A DNA stretch of 55,000 nucleotides from positions 2,662,525-2,717,524 of the forward strand of contig CAJNDS010000001.1 of assembly GCA_905221605.1 (NCBI GenBank), in the 5' to 3' direction. Position 1 is the stretch's first letter. The number at the start of each line of letters is the position of its first letter. Positions 36,953 to 45,461 of this stretch are shown one piece after another. The notes beneath the pieces were generated by a model. That model did not search any database. It saw nothing but the letters and a program-made list of their open reading frames with translations, and had not been told where the DNA came from. This stretch comes from Symbiodinium natans. Its lineage: Eukaryota > Sar > Dinophyceae > Suessiales > Symbiodiniaceae. The position numbers and the translations under genes were made by a program.

Positions 36953-37068
36953 ACTTTGCCAGCCCAGTGGTACCCTTTTACACTTTTGTGTCCTGGGTTC
37001 CCGTATAAAGTAACCAGCCCCAAAAAGGGTTTAGGGTTTAGGGTACGATGGCTACTGGGCTATGAAGG
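36953..37068 (+). mobile_element. Foldback family C with a short TTTAGGG insert
   Basis: CAGCCCAGTGGTACCC against GGCTACTGGGCTATGAAGG. Two heptamers replace the usual sequence after AAAAAGGG, which itself resembles TTTAGGG. Confidence 0.75.
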
Positions 37069-37127
37069 TTAGAGCCAAGAAGACGAACACGAATGACAGC
37101 CAAGGTGCCTATCAAGTGATGCAGACT

Positions 37128-37182
37128 GGTACCCCTAAGGTTGTACCCCTAAAGGTTCCCCTGAATATACTCCTAATATGGA
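37128..37182 (+). mobile_element. Foldback family K cut by a CCCTAAA array
   Basis: GGTACCCCTAAGGTTGTACCC proceeds to ATGGACCCTAAA and then pure heptamers; the right half is absent. Confidence 0.65.
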
Positions 37183-37250
37183 CCCTAAACCCTAAACCCT
37201 AAACCCTAAACCCTAAACCCTAAACCCTAAACCCTAAACCCTAAACCCTA
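37179..37250 (-). repeat. CCCTAAA array, 10 units
   Basis: Perfect, ends 12 bp before an exon. Confidence 0.98.
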
Positions 37251-37261
37251 CATTCCCTTAG

Positions 37262-37523
37262 AAATTTCCTGATGCGCTGCGAGCTCGGACAGACTAGCGA
37301 CTTTGGCCGCGGGGCCAAACTCTTTTTCAGCAGTTCCGCGCAGCTGGAACAGCAGCTGATACAAGGTGCCGCTTTTGCGGATCCCGGTGAGAATAAGTTC
37401 GATCCATTCCATGTATGTATGTATGTGTGTGTATGTATGTATGTATGTATGTATGTATGTATGTATGTATGTATGTATGTATGTATGTATGTATGTATGT
37501 ATGTATGTATGTATGTATGTATG

Positions 37524-37554
<31 letters not shown>

Positions 37555-37610
37555 CTGTGTGTGTGTGTGTGTGTGTGTGTTTGTGCGTGCGTTGTAACTG
37601 TGTGTGTGTG

Positions 37611-37657
<47 letters not shown>

Positions 37658-37663
37658 CGTGTG

Positions 37664-37757
<94 letters not shown>

Positions 37758-37772
37758 TGTGTGTGTGTGTGC

Positions 37773-37848
<76 letters not shown>

Positions 37849-38080
37849 GCGTGCGTGCGTGCGTGCGTGCGCGCGTGCGTGCGCGCGTGGGTGGGTTGGT
37901 GGGTGGGTGGGTGGGTGTGTGTGTGTGTGTTGTGTATGTATGTCTGTATGTATGTCTGTACGTATGTATGTATGGATGGACGCATGTATGTGTGTATGTA
38001 TGGATGCATGTATGTATGTATGTCTGTATGTATGTACGTATGTATGTATGGATGGATGCATGTTTGTATGTATGTGTGTG

Positions 38081-38111
<31 letters not shown>

Positions 38112-38557
38112 CTACGCGCGCGGTTTCACGTACTAGGGTCTTGTTCCTATCTCAGGGATTCTGCAGCCATGATGAAGTCAGGTTACTGCAGGCAGGCCTG
38201 CACCCCGGCTGAGGGGACCTCGCTTGGAAGGCGTTTCCTGCAGCAGTCTGCAGTATTAAGCTTGGGTAGCCCAGTGGGTTTCGGGCTTAGGATTTGTTGT
38301 TTAGGGTTGGAGGCTTCGGGGTACGTACCCTTTTGCCCCCTTTGTTGGTTCCAGGTACCCTTATGAAGTACTCAAACCCCCAAAAGGGCCCGGTACCCTT
38401 GTCAGAACATGGCTCCTGGGCTACCACGTGACAAGCTCTCCCAGGACGTTATATGACTTGACTGGGCGCGCTTGGAATCACGACTTCTACTCGGTTTCAC
38501 CAGACAAGCCAAGCAAGAAGCGCAAACAACCTGGAACCATAGACAACAAGAGCTCGG
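37262..38557 (+). CDS. Three-exon partial gene with KKRK motif
   Basis: Exons 37262-37386, 38167-38245 and 38445-38557; both junctions agree in phase. Exon 1 (after CCTTAG, donor GTGAGA) reads NFLMRCELGQTSDFGRGAKL and FFSSSAQLEQQLIQGAAFAD. Exon 2 (after CTGCAG) reads MMKSGYCRQACTPAEGTSLG and RRFLQ. Exon 3 (after TCCCAG, donor GTGCAA) reads TLYDLTGRAWNHDFYSVSPD and KPSKKRKQPGTIDNKSS. The SKKRKQP stretch resembles a nuclear localisation signal. Intron 1 is mostly microsatellite, intron 2 mostly a family C foldback. Protein family not recognised. An ATG at 37272 could be the start. Confidence 0.62.
37409..38113 (+). repeat. Compound microsatellite in an intron
   Basis: (ATGT)n at 37411-37552, interrupted (GT)n at 37553-37770, (GCGT)n at 37771-37890, then mixed GGGT, GTAT and ATGG units. 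Open in all frames, which explains the 190-360-codon frames here; these are not genes. Confidence 0.98.
38258..38434 (+). mobile_element. Foldback family C filling intron 2
   Basis: GCTTGGGTAGCCCAGTGGG against GGCTCCTGGGCTACCACG. It occupies about 177 of the 199 intron bases and contains a few TTTAGGG-like units. Confidence 0.82.
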
Positions 38558-38574
38558 GTGCAAGCCTTACAACC

Positions 38575-39130
38575 CGTAACCCTGAACCCTAAACCCTAAA
38601 CCCTAAACCCTGAACCCTGAACCATGAACATCCCGAAGCGTTCAACCCCAAAGTCTACACCCGAACCTTGTTTGGGGCAGCGGGCTTTTCAGGATTCGGG
38701 GGCTTGGCTACAGCTTTGGAAGCTTTGTCGGCCCCCGAACCTTAAACCCTACACCCAAAACGCTAACCCCTAAACCCCAAACTCCGAAGGGTTTAGGGTT
38801 TAGGCTGAATGCTGGCGATAGAGGAGAGTTTCAGGTGGGTCGTTTGCCCCTAGCAACACCCCTTGCTGCGCCTACGTACCCCGATAGAAGACGTTTGGGG
38901 TTTATTGTTTTCGAGTTTAGGGTTTAGGGTTTAGGGTCCGAAACCCAAACATTTGCTCCTTGGAACACCCTGCTCGAAACACCCTAAACCCTAAACCCTA
39001 AAACCCTTCCAGAATCCGAGTGGAGTTAGGGTTCAGGGAAAAAGCACCCCGCTGACCTCAGAAGTCTGAGCCCAGAATCTCCCCCACATCCCAAACGTAG
39101 TTCGTATCCCTAAAATGTTTATCTTATGGT
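38575..39130. other. Scattered short arrays, no gene called
   Basis: CCCTAAA units at 38585-38610 and 38980-39005, TTTAGGG at 38915-38940, otherwise unique sequence. Confidence 0.5.
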
Positions 39131-39139
39131 AGTTAGATG

Positions 39140-39260
39140 ATTCCTGAACATGGTCCCTTAGCTTCTTTAAAAGGGGTTCTGAAGTATGGAGCACTGGGTT
39201 TTATAGGGTATTTCAGGGGTGTTTAAGGGGTCCCCTTTTAAGGGCCCATGTAGCTACCCT
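39140..39260 (+). mobile_element. Foldback family H, copy 3
   Basis: GAACATGGTCCCTTAGCTTC to GGTCCCCTTTTAAGGGCCCA and GTAGCTACCCTGGG. Confidence 0.65.
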
Positions 39261-39569
39261 GGGTTTTGGCGTTTTTGGGTTTAGGGTCGATGATCTCTCT
39301 TAGGAGTACTAGCTGGTGGCTTTCAACACAAAGGGGCAAACCCTAAACCCTAAACCCTAAACCCTTCGGGTTTATGCAAGTCAGCGTGCTAGGGTTTGGG
39401 GAACCTCGCTGCAAACTCGCCCACACTCGCCAGTCGTTCTACGGGATGCTGCTGCAGCACCTGTGATGACGGCACCTGCGTCAAAGTTGCTTCCTGTGTC
39501 TAGGGTTTGGGGCTTAGGCTTTAGGTTGAGAGCTGTTTGTTACAAGGGATTGTAAGGATGAAGGGTTTT

Positions 39570-39627
39570 TAAGGGTTAAGGGTTTAGGGTTTAGGCTTTA
39601 GGGTTTAGGGTTTAGGGTTTAGGGTGG
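39570..39627 (+). repeat. TTTAGGG array
   Basis: About seven units. Confidence 0.93.
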
Positions 39628-39775
39628 CGCGGATTTTTGAGGGAAGGTAGGGATCCTTGGGCTTGAGGTAACGAGAAGCTTATGCCCATCCCTAACACTT
39701 GGATACCCTAAACCCATTTTGGGGGGTTACTTTCTTTCCCTAAACCCTAAACCCTAGACCCTAAACCCTAAACCC

Positions 39776-39885
39776 TAAGGGTCCGTGTACCTATACGGTC
39801 GGTACCTGTGCCTTAAAGTAAGGGGTTTCCTTTTAGCTGCTTTAGGGCCCAAGTATGTACTATTATACTGTTGGAAGGACGCCCG
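39776..39885 (+). mobile_element. Family A left arm fused to a CCCTAAA array
   Basis: Array at 39740-39778 runs directly into CCCTAAGGGTCCGTGTACC; the remainder is diverged. Confidence 0.55.
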
Positions 39886-40010
39886 GCATCCCCCAAAAAA
39901 GGATCGTAAAAGGTTCACGCACTTGGAGGGTCAGGTGACTCAGCAAGCAAAGTAGTCAGGTGGGTTTCAAGTACTAACCCTATACCCCGATTTATCGTCA
40001 TCCTACTTAC

Positions 40011-40109
40011 GGAGTCCCCTGCTCCTCCAACCGGGAAAGTCTTTTTTGAGAAGTCTTGGGGCCCCCAAGCCCCCGAACACCTCCACTCCAACCCCACAAA
40101 CATCTCCAT
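40011..40109 (-). CDS. Minus-strand exon with consensus GTAAGT donor
   Basis: On the minus strand ATG (40109) follows TTTAG and the frame reads MEMFVGLEWRCSGAWGPQDF, then SKKTFPVGGAGDS, ending at GTAAGTAGG in phase 0. The acceptor would be a TTTAG from a telomeric unit, or the ATG is the true start. Good donor, protein-like composition, product unknown. Confidence 0.45.
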
Positions 40110-40214
40110 CCTAAACCCTAGACCCTAAACCCCAAGCCCTAAACCCTAAACCCGAAACCCGAAGGAAGGTGCAGTGACTGGTATGGGCCAGTGCTGGGCT
40201 TCGCCTTCGGGTTT

Positions 40215-40585
40215 GGAGCTTTTGGGTTTTAGGGATGGTTTCGGGTTTAGGGTTTTAGGGTTTTAGGGTTTAGGGTTTAGGGTTTAGGGTTTAGGGTTTT
40301 AGGGTTTTTGTTTTTTTTAGGGTTTAGGGTTTTAGGGTTTTAGGCTTTTGGGGTTTTAGGGTTTTTGGGTTTTAGGGTGTAGAGTTTAGTGTTTTAGGGT
40401 TTTTTTAGGGTTTAGGTTTTAGGGTTTAGGGTTTTAGGGTTTTAGGGTTTAGGGTTTAGGGTTTTAGGGTTTAGGGTTTTTGGCTTTTGGGGTTTTGTGT
40501 TTTTGGGTTTTGGCGTTTTCAGGGTTTATGGTTTTTGGGTTTTTTAGGGTTTTAGGGTTTTCGGGTTTATACTTAGGGGAACTAG
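40215..40585 (+). repeat. Degenerate TTTAGGG with 8-bp TTTTAGGG units
   Basis: About 45 imperfect units with expanded T runs; no gene. Confidence 0.9.
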
Positions 40586-40838
40586 GGGTGTAGGGGTTTA
40601 GTGTTGTAGCGGTTTAGGGCTCTGTTTCTTTGTTGTTGTTTTGGGTTGTAGTGTTGTTCTAGGGTGTTCCGGTGGGCTTTGGGTTTACCTGCAGCGCTTG
40701 TTTCGGATCTAACTGAATTAGGTTGAGCGTTTTGGGTTGCTATCGGCAACCCGAAACCCTAAACCCGAAACCCTAGACCCCTAAACCCAAAACCCTGAAT
40801 CAAGCCTTAGAGTTTAGGCAGCCTGTTGGGTTTCCCAG

Positions 40839-40893
40839 GACCCCAAGCATACGAATTACGACAACACTTTGGTGGCGGTCCTGTCACTTTAGC
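40839..40893 (+). CDS. Exon-like island, DPKHTNYDNTLVAVLSL
   Basis: After TTCCCAG, reads DPKHTNYDNTLVAVLSL and TAG, one base before a GTAGGGTTT donor that would instead serve another frame. A TTTAGGG array follows. Confidence 0.38.
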
Positions 40894-40985
40894 GTAGGGT
40901 TTAGGGTTTAGGGTTTAGGGTTTAGGGTTTAGGGTTTAGGGTTTGGGGTTTGGGGTTTGGGGTTTGGGTTTGGGGTTTAGGGTAT
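40894..40985 (+). repeat. TTTAGGG then TTTGGGG array
   Basis: Seven TTTAGGG units then five TTTGGGG. Confidence 0.95.
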
Positions 40986-41075
40986 AAGAGTTCAGGGAAA
41001 AGATTACGGCGCAACCCTTCCCGGTTTTGCGCAGCCCTCTAAACCCTAACTTCTGATCCCCCAAGACCCTATATC

Positions 41076-41197
41076 CCGAAACCCGAAACCCGAAACCCGA
41101 AACCCGAAACCCTAAACCCTAAACCCTAAACCCTAAACCCTAAACCCTAAACCCTAAACCCTAAACCCTAAACCCTAAACCCTAAACCCTAAACCCT
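41076..41197 (-). repeat. CCCGAAA block then CCCTAAA array
   Basis: Five CCCGAAA units followed by about 13 CCCTAAA. Confidence 0.97.
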
Positions 41198-41298
41198 GCC
41201 TGGGCCTAGCTTCCAACAAAAACCTAAAACCCTAAGAGCCCTAAGAACGCTGAACCCTAGACTCTTACATACAGGATTGAGGGATTTGCGCAGCTGAG

Positions 41299-41369
41299 AG
41301 GGTTTAGGGTTTAGGGTTTAGGGTTTAGGGTTTAGGGTTTAGGGTTTAGGGTTTAGGGTTTAGGGTTAG
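41299..41369 (+). repeat. TTTAGGG array, 10 units
   Basis: Perfect. Confidence 0.97.
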
Positions 41370-41700
41370 GTCTCGGTCTGTGGGGCTTCAAGCTTCTAGC
41401 GTTTATAGGTTTAGGGTTTTAGGGTTATGGCTTAGGGTGTTAGGGTTCCGAGTTTCCGGGTTTAGGGTTTTCGGAATTAAGTGATTTTAGGGCTTGAGGG
41501 ATGAGGTAGGTAATTTAGGGTTTTAGGAATTAAGTGGATGTTAGGGCTTCAGGGATTAGGTAGGCTTTAGGGTTTTGGGAATGTAGGGTTTAGGGTTGAG
41601 GGTTTCGGGCTGGATCTGATGTATGTCGAAGCAACTCGGACAGGAGCTTATGATTCCAGGTTGCCTGAGTTTTTTTGTGGTGCCAATTGGGCCCAGCATC
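41370..41700. other. Decayed G-strand repeats, no gene
   Basis: A GGAATTAAGTG...TTTTAGGGCTT unit appears twice (41475 and 41525). Confidence 0.5.
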
Positions 41701-41898
41701 ATACCCTAAACCCTAAACCGTAAACTTAACCCCCCACACCCTAAGCCCCAAGCCCTAAGCCCTTAGCCCTAAACCCTAAACCCTGAACCCTAAACTCATC
41801 ATTGAGGTGCAGGCCACACCGTAAGCCCTGAAAGCCTGAAGCCTAGGCAAAGCCTTTCACCCCGAACCCAAGCACAATAGCTAAAGCACTAAGACACC

Positions 41899-41956
41899 AG
41901 GGTTTAGGGTTTAGGGTTTAGGGTTTAGGGTTTAGGGTTTAGGGTTTAGGGTTTAG
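41899..41956 (+). repeat. TTTAGGG array, 8 units
   Basis: Perfect. Confidence 0.97.
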
Positions 41957-42025
41957 GAACGAAAGCCACCAAGTCCAAAATCCACCCCACAAAAACCTCA
42001 ACCCCCTTCAACCGTTCAGACTTGG

Positions 42026-42131
42026 GATGCTCTCCCTTATACTAGCTAACAGTCCTTAATAGGGATAATAGGACCCCCGATGATTGCACTCCCTCTTAAG
42101 GACTGTTCGTTTTAGGGGGGAACATCCCAAG
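42026..42131 (+). mobile_element. Foldback family D, copy 3
   Basis: CTAACAGTCCTTAATAGGGA against CTTAAGGACTGTTCG; outer arms GGGATG and CATCCCAAG. A CCCTAAA array follows. Confidence 0.82.
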
Positions 42132-42281
42132 TTAAGACCTAAACCCTAAACCCTAAACCCTGAACCCTAAACCCTAAACCCTAAACCCTAATCCCCCCCC
42201 CCCCCCTCCCCCAAATCTGAAGACCCGACGCGAAGGCGCCAAGTAAGGGCCCAATCAACGGCCGGCCCGGTCTCTCAGAAC

Positions 42282-42346
42282 TTGGGTTTAGGGTTTAGGG
42301 TTTAGGGTTTAGGGTTTAGGGTTTAGGGTTTAGGGTTTAGGGTTTA
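42282..42346 (+). repeat. TTTAGGG array, 9 units
   Basis: Perfect. Confidence 0.97.
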
Positions 42347-42359
42347 GGGCTTTGAGTTT

Positions 42360-42860
42360 GGGGCTCGGGGCTCAGGGCTTATAGGGCTTAGGATGTGTGT
42401 TGGACCTCCTCAACTCAGAGACATAAGATGTGGGGAGTGTAGGTATATTTTTTTCCGGAGTGTGGGTCCTCTTTGGGTACCTATTCTTATACTTCGGGTA
42501 CCCAGAGGCGACTTGTGATTTGGAACAACCCTGGTGGCCTGCAGTAGCCTAGTTGGCCATGCAAGTCTTCAGGGCTTAAATGTTTGGGTTTGGGGTTTCG
42601 GGTTACGTAGCATGTAGGATTTAGGCACTGGGCGGTCTCTAGTGCAGCGGATTAGGCCTTCATCGGGATTTAGGGTTTAGACGTTGATGGTTTAAGGTTC
42701 AAGGTTTAAGGTCAGGGCTTTCATTTCAGGTAAGCTGGGGCGTAAGCAGGCGATTTGTGGTTCAGGAGGTGAGGGCTGCAGGGGTGTGGTGGCTAGATGT
42801 TTCGGGCATTTGAGGCTTGTGGATTAGTGATTAGTGATTCGGAGGTGTGACCCTTCATTC
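42360..42860. other. No gene seen
   Basis: G/T-rich unique sequence with isolated heptamer words. Confidence 0.45.
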
Positions 42861-42863
42861 TAG

Positions 42864-42891
42864 AGTCAACCTCGGCCTTTTCGTCCTTCGC
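42864..42891 (+). CDS. 28-nt exon-like island
   Basis: Between TTCTAG and GTTTGGGG; reads VNLGLFVLR. Too short to trust alone. Confidence 0.25.
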
Positions 42892-43046
42892 GTTTGGGGT
42901 TCAGGGTTTAGGGTTTAGGGTTTAGGGTTTAGGGTTTAGGGCCAAACCGCCAAACCCCCCCCCCCCCCGGCCCGCCAAACGCCACGGGAGAACAACACGC
43001 CCCGAGATCGACCTGCGGTTGTGAAAAGGTAGAGGTACGGTGGTAG

Positions 43047-43156
43047 AGGTACGGTTTAGGGTTTAGGGTTTAGGGTTTAGGGTTTAGGGTTTAGGGTTTA
43101 GGGTTTAGGGTTTAGGGTTTAGGGTTTAGGGTTTAGGGTTTAGGGTTTAGGGTTTA
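43047..43156 (+). repeat. TTTAGGG array, 15 units
   Basis: Perfect. Confidence 0.98.
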
Positions 43157-43447
43157 CCTTGCTTCCTGGCACCTTGAGCCTTGCTTCCTGGTTGTACTGT
43201 CTGTGGCTCTTCACTTGCAGCCTTAGATCATTCGCCTTTTTTTGGGGGGCTTGCTTCGGTTCTGAATACCTGGGACTATGTTACCTGCAGTTTAGAAGTT
43301 TAGAAGGTTGGTAGTTACAAGCTATAAGGTGTATATAAAATGTATCACCCCTGAAAACTGTAGGGTTCCGAACCCTAAACCCTAAACCCTGAACCCTAAA
43401 CCCTAAACCCTAAACCCAAAACCCAAAACCCTAAACCCTAAACCTAG

Positions 43448-43489
43448 CGAGGTACCGAAGTGAAGGCAAGGATGGAGGTTCAGGCTCCG
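43448..43489 (+). CDS. Short exon-like island
   Basis: Between ACCTAG and GTGGAC; reads RGTEVKARMEVQAP in whole codons. Confidence 0.33.
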
Positions 43490-43645
43490 GTGGACCTTTA
43501 GGGCTAAGGGCCTCGGATTGGGAAAGCCGAGGGCTTGACGTGCCTCAACCCCAAACCCTAAACCCTGAGCCCGGAGCCCTGAACCCTGAACCCTGAACCC
43601 TGAACCCTGACCCTAAACCCTAAACCGCACGCTCTCATTCTGCAG

Positions 43646-43742
43646 CGTAGAGATCTTCTCTGTCCCCTCACACGTTGTTCATCCGTACCCCTCCAGCCTT
43701 CCAGATCCCTGGTACCCCGCATCCTACCGACCAGTCCCTTAA
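43646..43742 (+). CDS. Probable terminal exon, VEIFSVPSHVVHPYPSSL
   Basis: After TTCTGCAG, reads VEIFSVPSHVVHPYPSSLPD, PWYPASYRPVP and TAA at 43740-43742. Proline- and tyrosine-rich C-terminus; protein-like. Family unknown. Confidence 0.48.
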
Positions 43743-43967
43743 TGCTAAGAAGTCCTTCTTTTCAGGGTTTAGGGTTTAGGGTTAGGGTGAAACCCTTACT
43801 GAAGAAAAGCCAGTAGAGAGTTCCAGACTCTTTGGGCCGTTCTCTGGACCCGTCTAGCAGATCCCTCGACCCCAAAAGGGACGATGCAGTCACTATCCTG
43901 TACCCCAACCCTAAACCCTAAACCCTATAAACCCTAAACACCCCTCCTCCTGGGAAATTCCAGCAAC

Positions 43968-44059
43968 ATGAAGCCACGGGCCGGCCGGCTCCTGCTTTGC
44001 GCCGCGCTGCTCGCCGTGTTTCTGGGCCGCGAGGCGGAGACCCCAATGCCGACATCCTG
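43968..44059 (+). CDS. First exon encoding a probable signal peptide
   Basis: ATG in AGCAACATGA context, reading MKPRAGRLLLCAALLAVFLG then REAETPMPTS, ending at a GTAATT donor. A short basic N-terminus, a 12-residue hydrophobic core and a polar end form a classical signal sequence for the secretory pathway, or the first part of a plastid-targeting leader. The mature protein is encoded downstream and was not found. GC-rich in third positions. Confidence 0.55.
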
Positions 44060-44228
44060 GTAATTCCACGCCCCCTTGTTCCCTTTCTTAGGGTTTAGGG
44101 TTTAGGGTTTAGGGTTTAGGGTTTAGGGTTTAGAGCTACGAAGACCTGGGCTACGAGGACCCAGATTAGCCCTTATTCCCTCTTTTAGGCTTTAGGGTTT
44201 CGAGTTTAGGGTCCAGGGCCACATGATC

Positions 44229-44335
44229 TACTATTTGCTCAAGAACCACCAAAAAAATGACTTATTCGTCCTTATGAGGATAATATGGGATCAGTATCTG
44301 TCATTTTCTTGGGGGTGCTGAAGCAAATCATCGAA
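44229..44335 (+). mobile_element. Foldback family J, copy 4
   Basis: CTACTATTTGCTCAAGAACC against GGTGCTGAAGCAAATC. Confidence 0.6.
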
Positions 44336-44349
44336 ATGACTACAAGACG

Positions 44350-44460
44350 GGTAGTTCTCTAAACTAGGGCTGTTTTCGGAGGTCCTTCTGTTCGGGGTGC
44401 CGTACTATGTAGAGGACCCAAAAAGGGACCCTAATTCGGATAACTACCCATATGAAGAAC
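44350..44460 (+). mobile_element. Unnamed foldback
   Basis: GGGTAGTTCTCTAAACTAGG against CTAATTCGGATAACTACCC; half of it recurs at 20010. Confidence 0.55.
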
Positions 44461-44617
44461 CACAATGCATAACAGCCATACAACAATGACATCCATAATA
44501 AAAGTAACCAGAATCTTAACGCTGAATTAATGGCAGTTTGGGGTTTAATGAGGCCTCATGATACACTGCACTATTTTTTAGTCGTTGCTGTAACTTTCTA
44601 CTCGTGCGTTTATGCAG

Positions 44618-44660
44618 TGAAGGTCGAGTATTCTAGCTCTGCTACTCTAGTTGGTTATTG
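44618..44660 (+). CDS. Short exon-like island
   Basis: Between TTATGCAG and GTTAAC; reads KVEYSSSATLVGY. Confidence 0.33.
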
Positions 44661-44680
44661 GTTAACCATAAACCCCAGAC

Positions 44681-44942
44681 CTTGGTAGCCCGGCGATGCC
44701 TTTTTTTCCCTTCTTGGAGTTCAGGATCCCTTTGAAAGTCGCCAACCCCAAAAAAGGGGGGCCCTTGTTATAACACTTTGGCAAGTTCCCCCTTACACGA
44801 AAAGTCTTTAATGGGGATTATAATAGGGGGCACTATAATCCCTATCCCTAAACCCTAAACCCTAAACCCTACACCCTATTAAGCACTGTCACTGTTAGTA
44901 TACGGGGGAACCCAAGTAGTACGGCGACTGGGCTACCAAGTC
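44681..44942 (+). mobile_element. Nested elements: family D and a telomeric array inside family C
   Basis: Outer arms CTTGGTAGCCCGGCGATGCC and GACTGGGCTACCAAG are family C. Family D (44785-44924, GGCAAGTTCCCCCTTA to GGGGGAACCCA) interrupts it, and family D is split by CCCTAAA units at 44846-44880. Three layers of insertion can be ordered. Confidence 0.8.
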
Positions 44943-45164
44943 ACAGTTTTCTGGACCAGCCCCGAGACCTGGGGCAGAAAGATGATAGGAGGGTCTAGGG
45001 TTTAGGGTTGAGGGTTTAGGGTTTAGGGGTTCGAGGGGGCGGACGTAACCCAAGGCTCCCTACTACTCCCTAAGGCTCCCGAAGCTTCCTTACGGTTTCC
45101 AGGTACCTACCCTCCCACCCCCCTCCCTTAAGAACCCCGCAATCCTCCAAATGTGAAGCGCGGA

Positions 45165-45235
45165 ACCCTAAACCCTAAACTCTAAACCCTAAACCCTAAG
45201 CCCTAAGCCCTAAACCCTAAACCCTGAACCCTAAA
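45165..45235 (-). repeat. CCCTAAA array
   Basis: About ten imperfect units. Confidence 0.94.
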
Positions 45236-45263
45236 CCCGGGGAGCTCGACTCAGGGGGTTCAG

Positions 45264-45337
45264 GGTCTCATGGGTTGCCCCAGTACCCCTCCAGTGTACT
45301 ACGCCCTAGGTGTCCCCCCTCAAAAGACCACTGAGGG
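45264..45337 (+). CDS. Exon-like island, MGCPSTPPVYYALGVPPQ
   Basis: After GGTTCAG; reads GLMGCPSTPPVYYALGVPPQ then KTTE before a GTTTAGGG donor. Its phase does not match the next gene model. Confidence 0.35.
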
Positions 45338-45461
45338 GTTTAGGGTTTAGTGTTTAGGGTTTTGTGTTTTGGTTTGTTTTAGGGTTTAGGGTTTAGGGTT
45401 CAATGTTGCCTGCCTTTAATATTTAGCCTCACCCCCACCCCCGCCCCAACAAAAAAAAGAG

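Noticed and set aside
37248-38366. Frames of 190-364 codons over the microsatellite
   Set aside because: ATGT/GT/GCGT repeats lack stop codons in every frame; the flanking real exons join by splicing across it.
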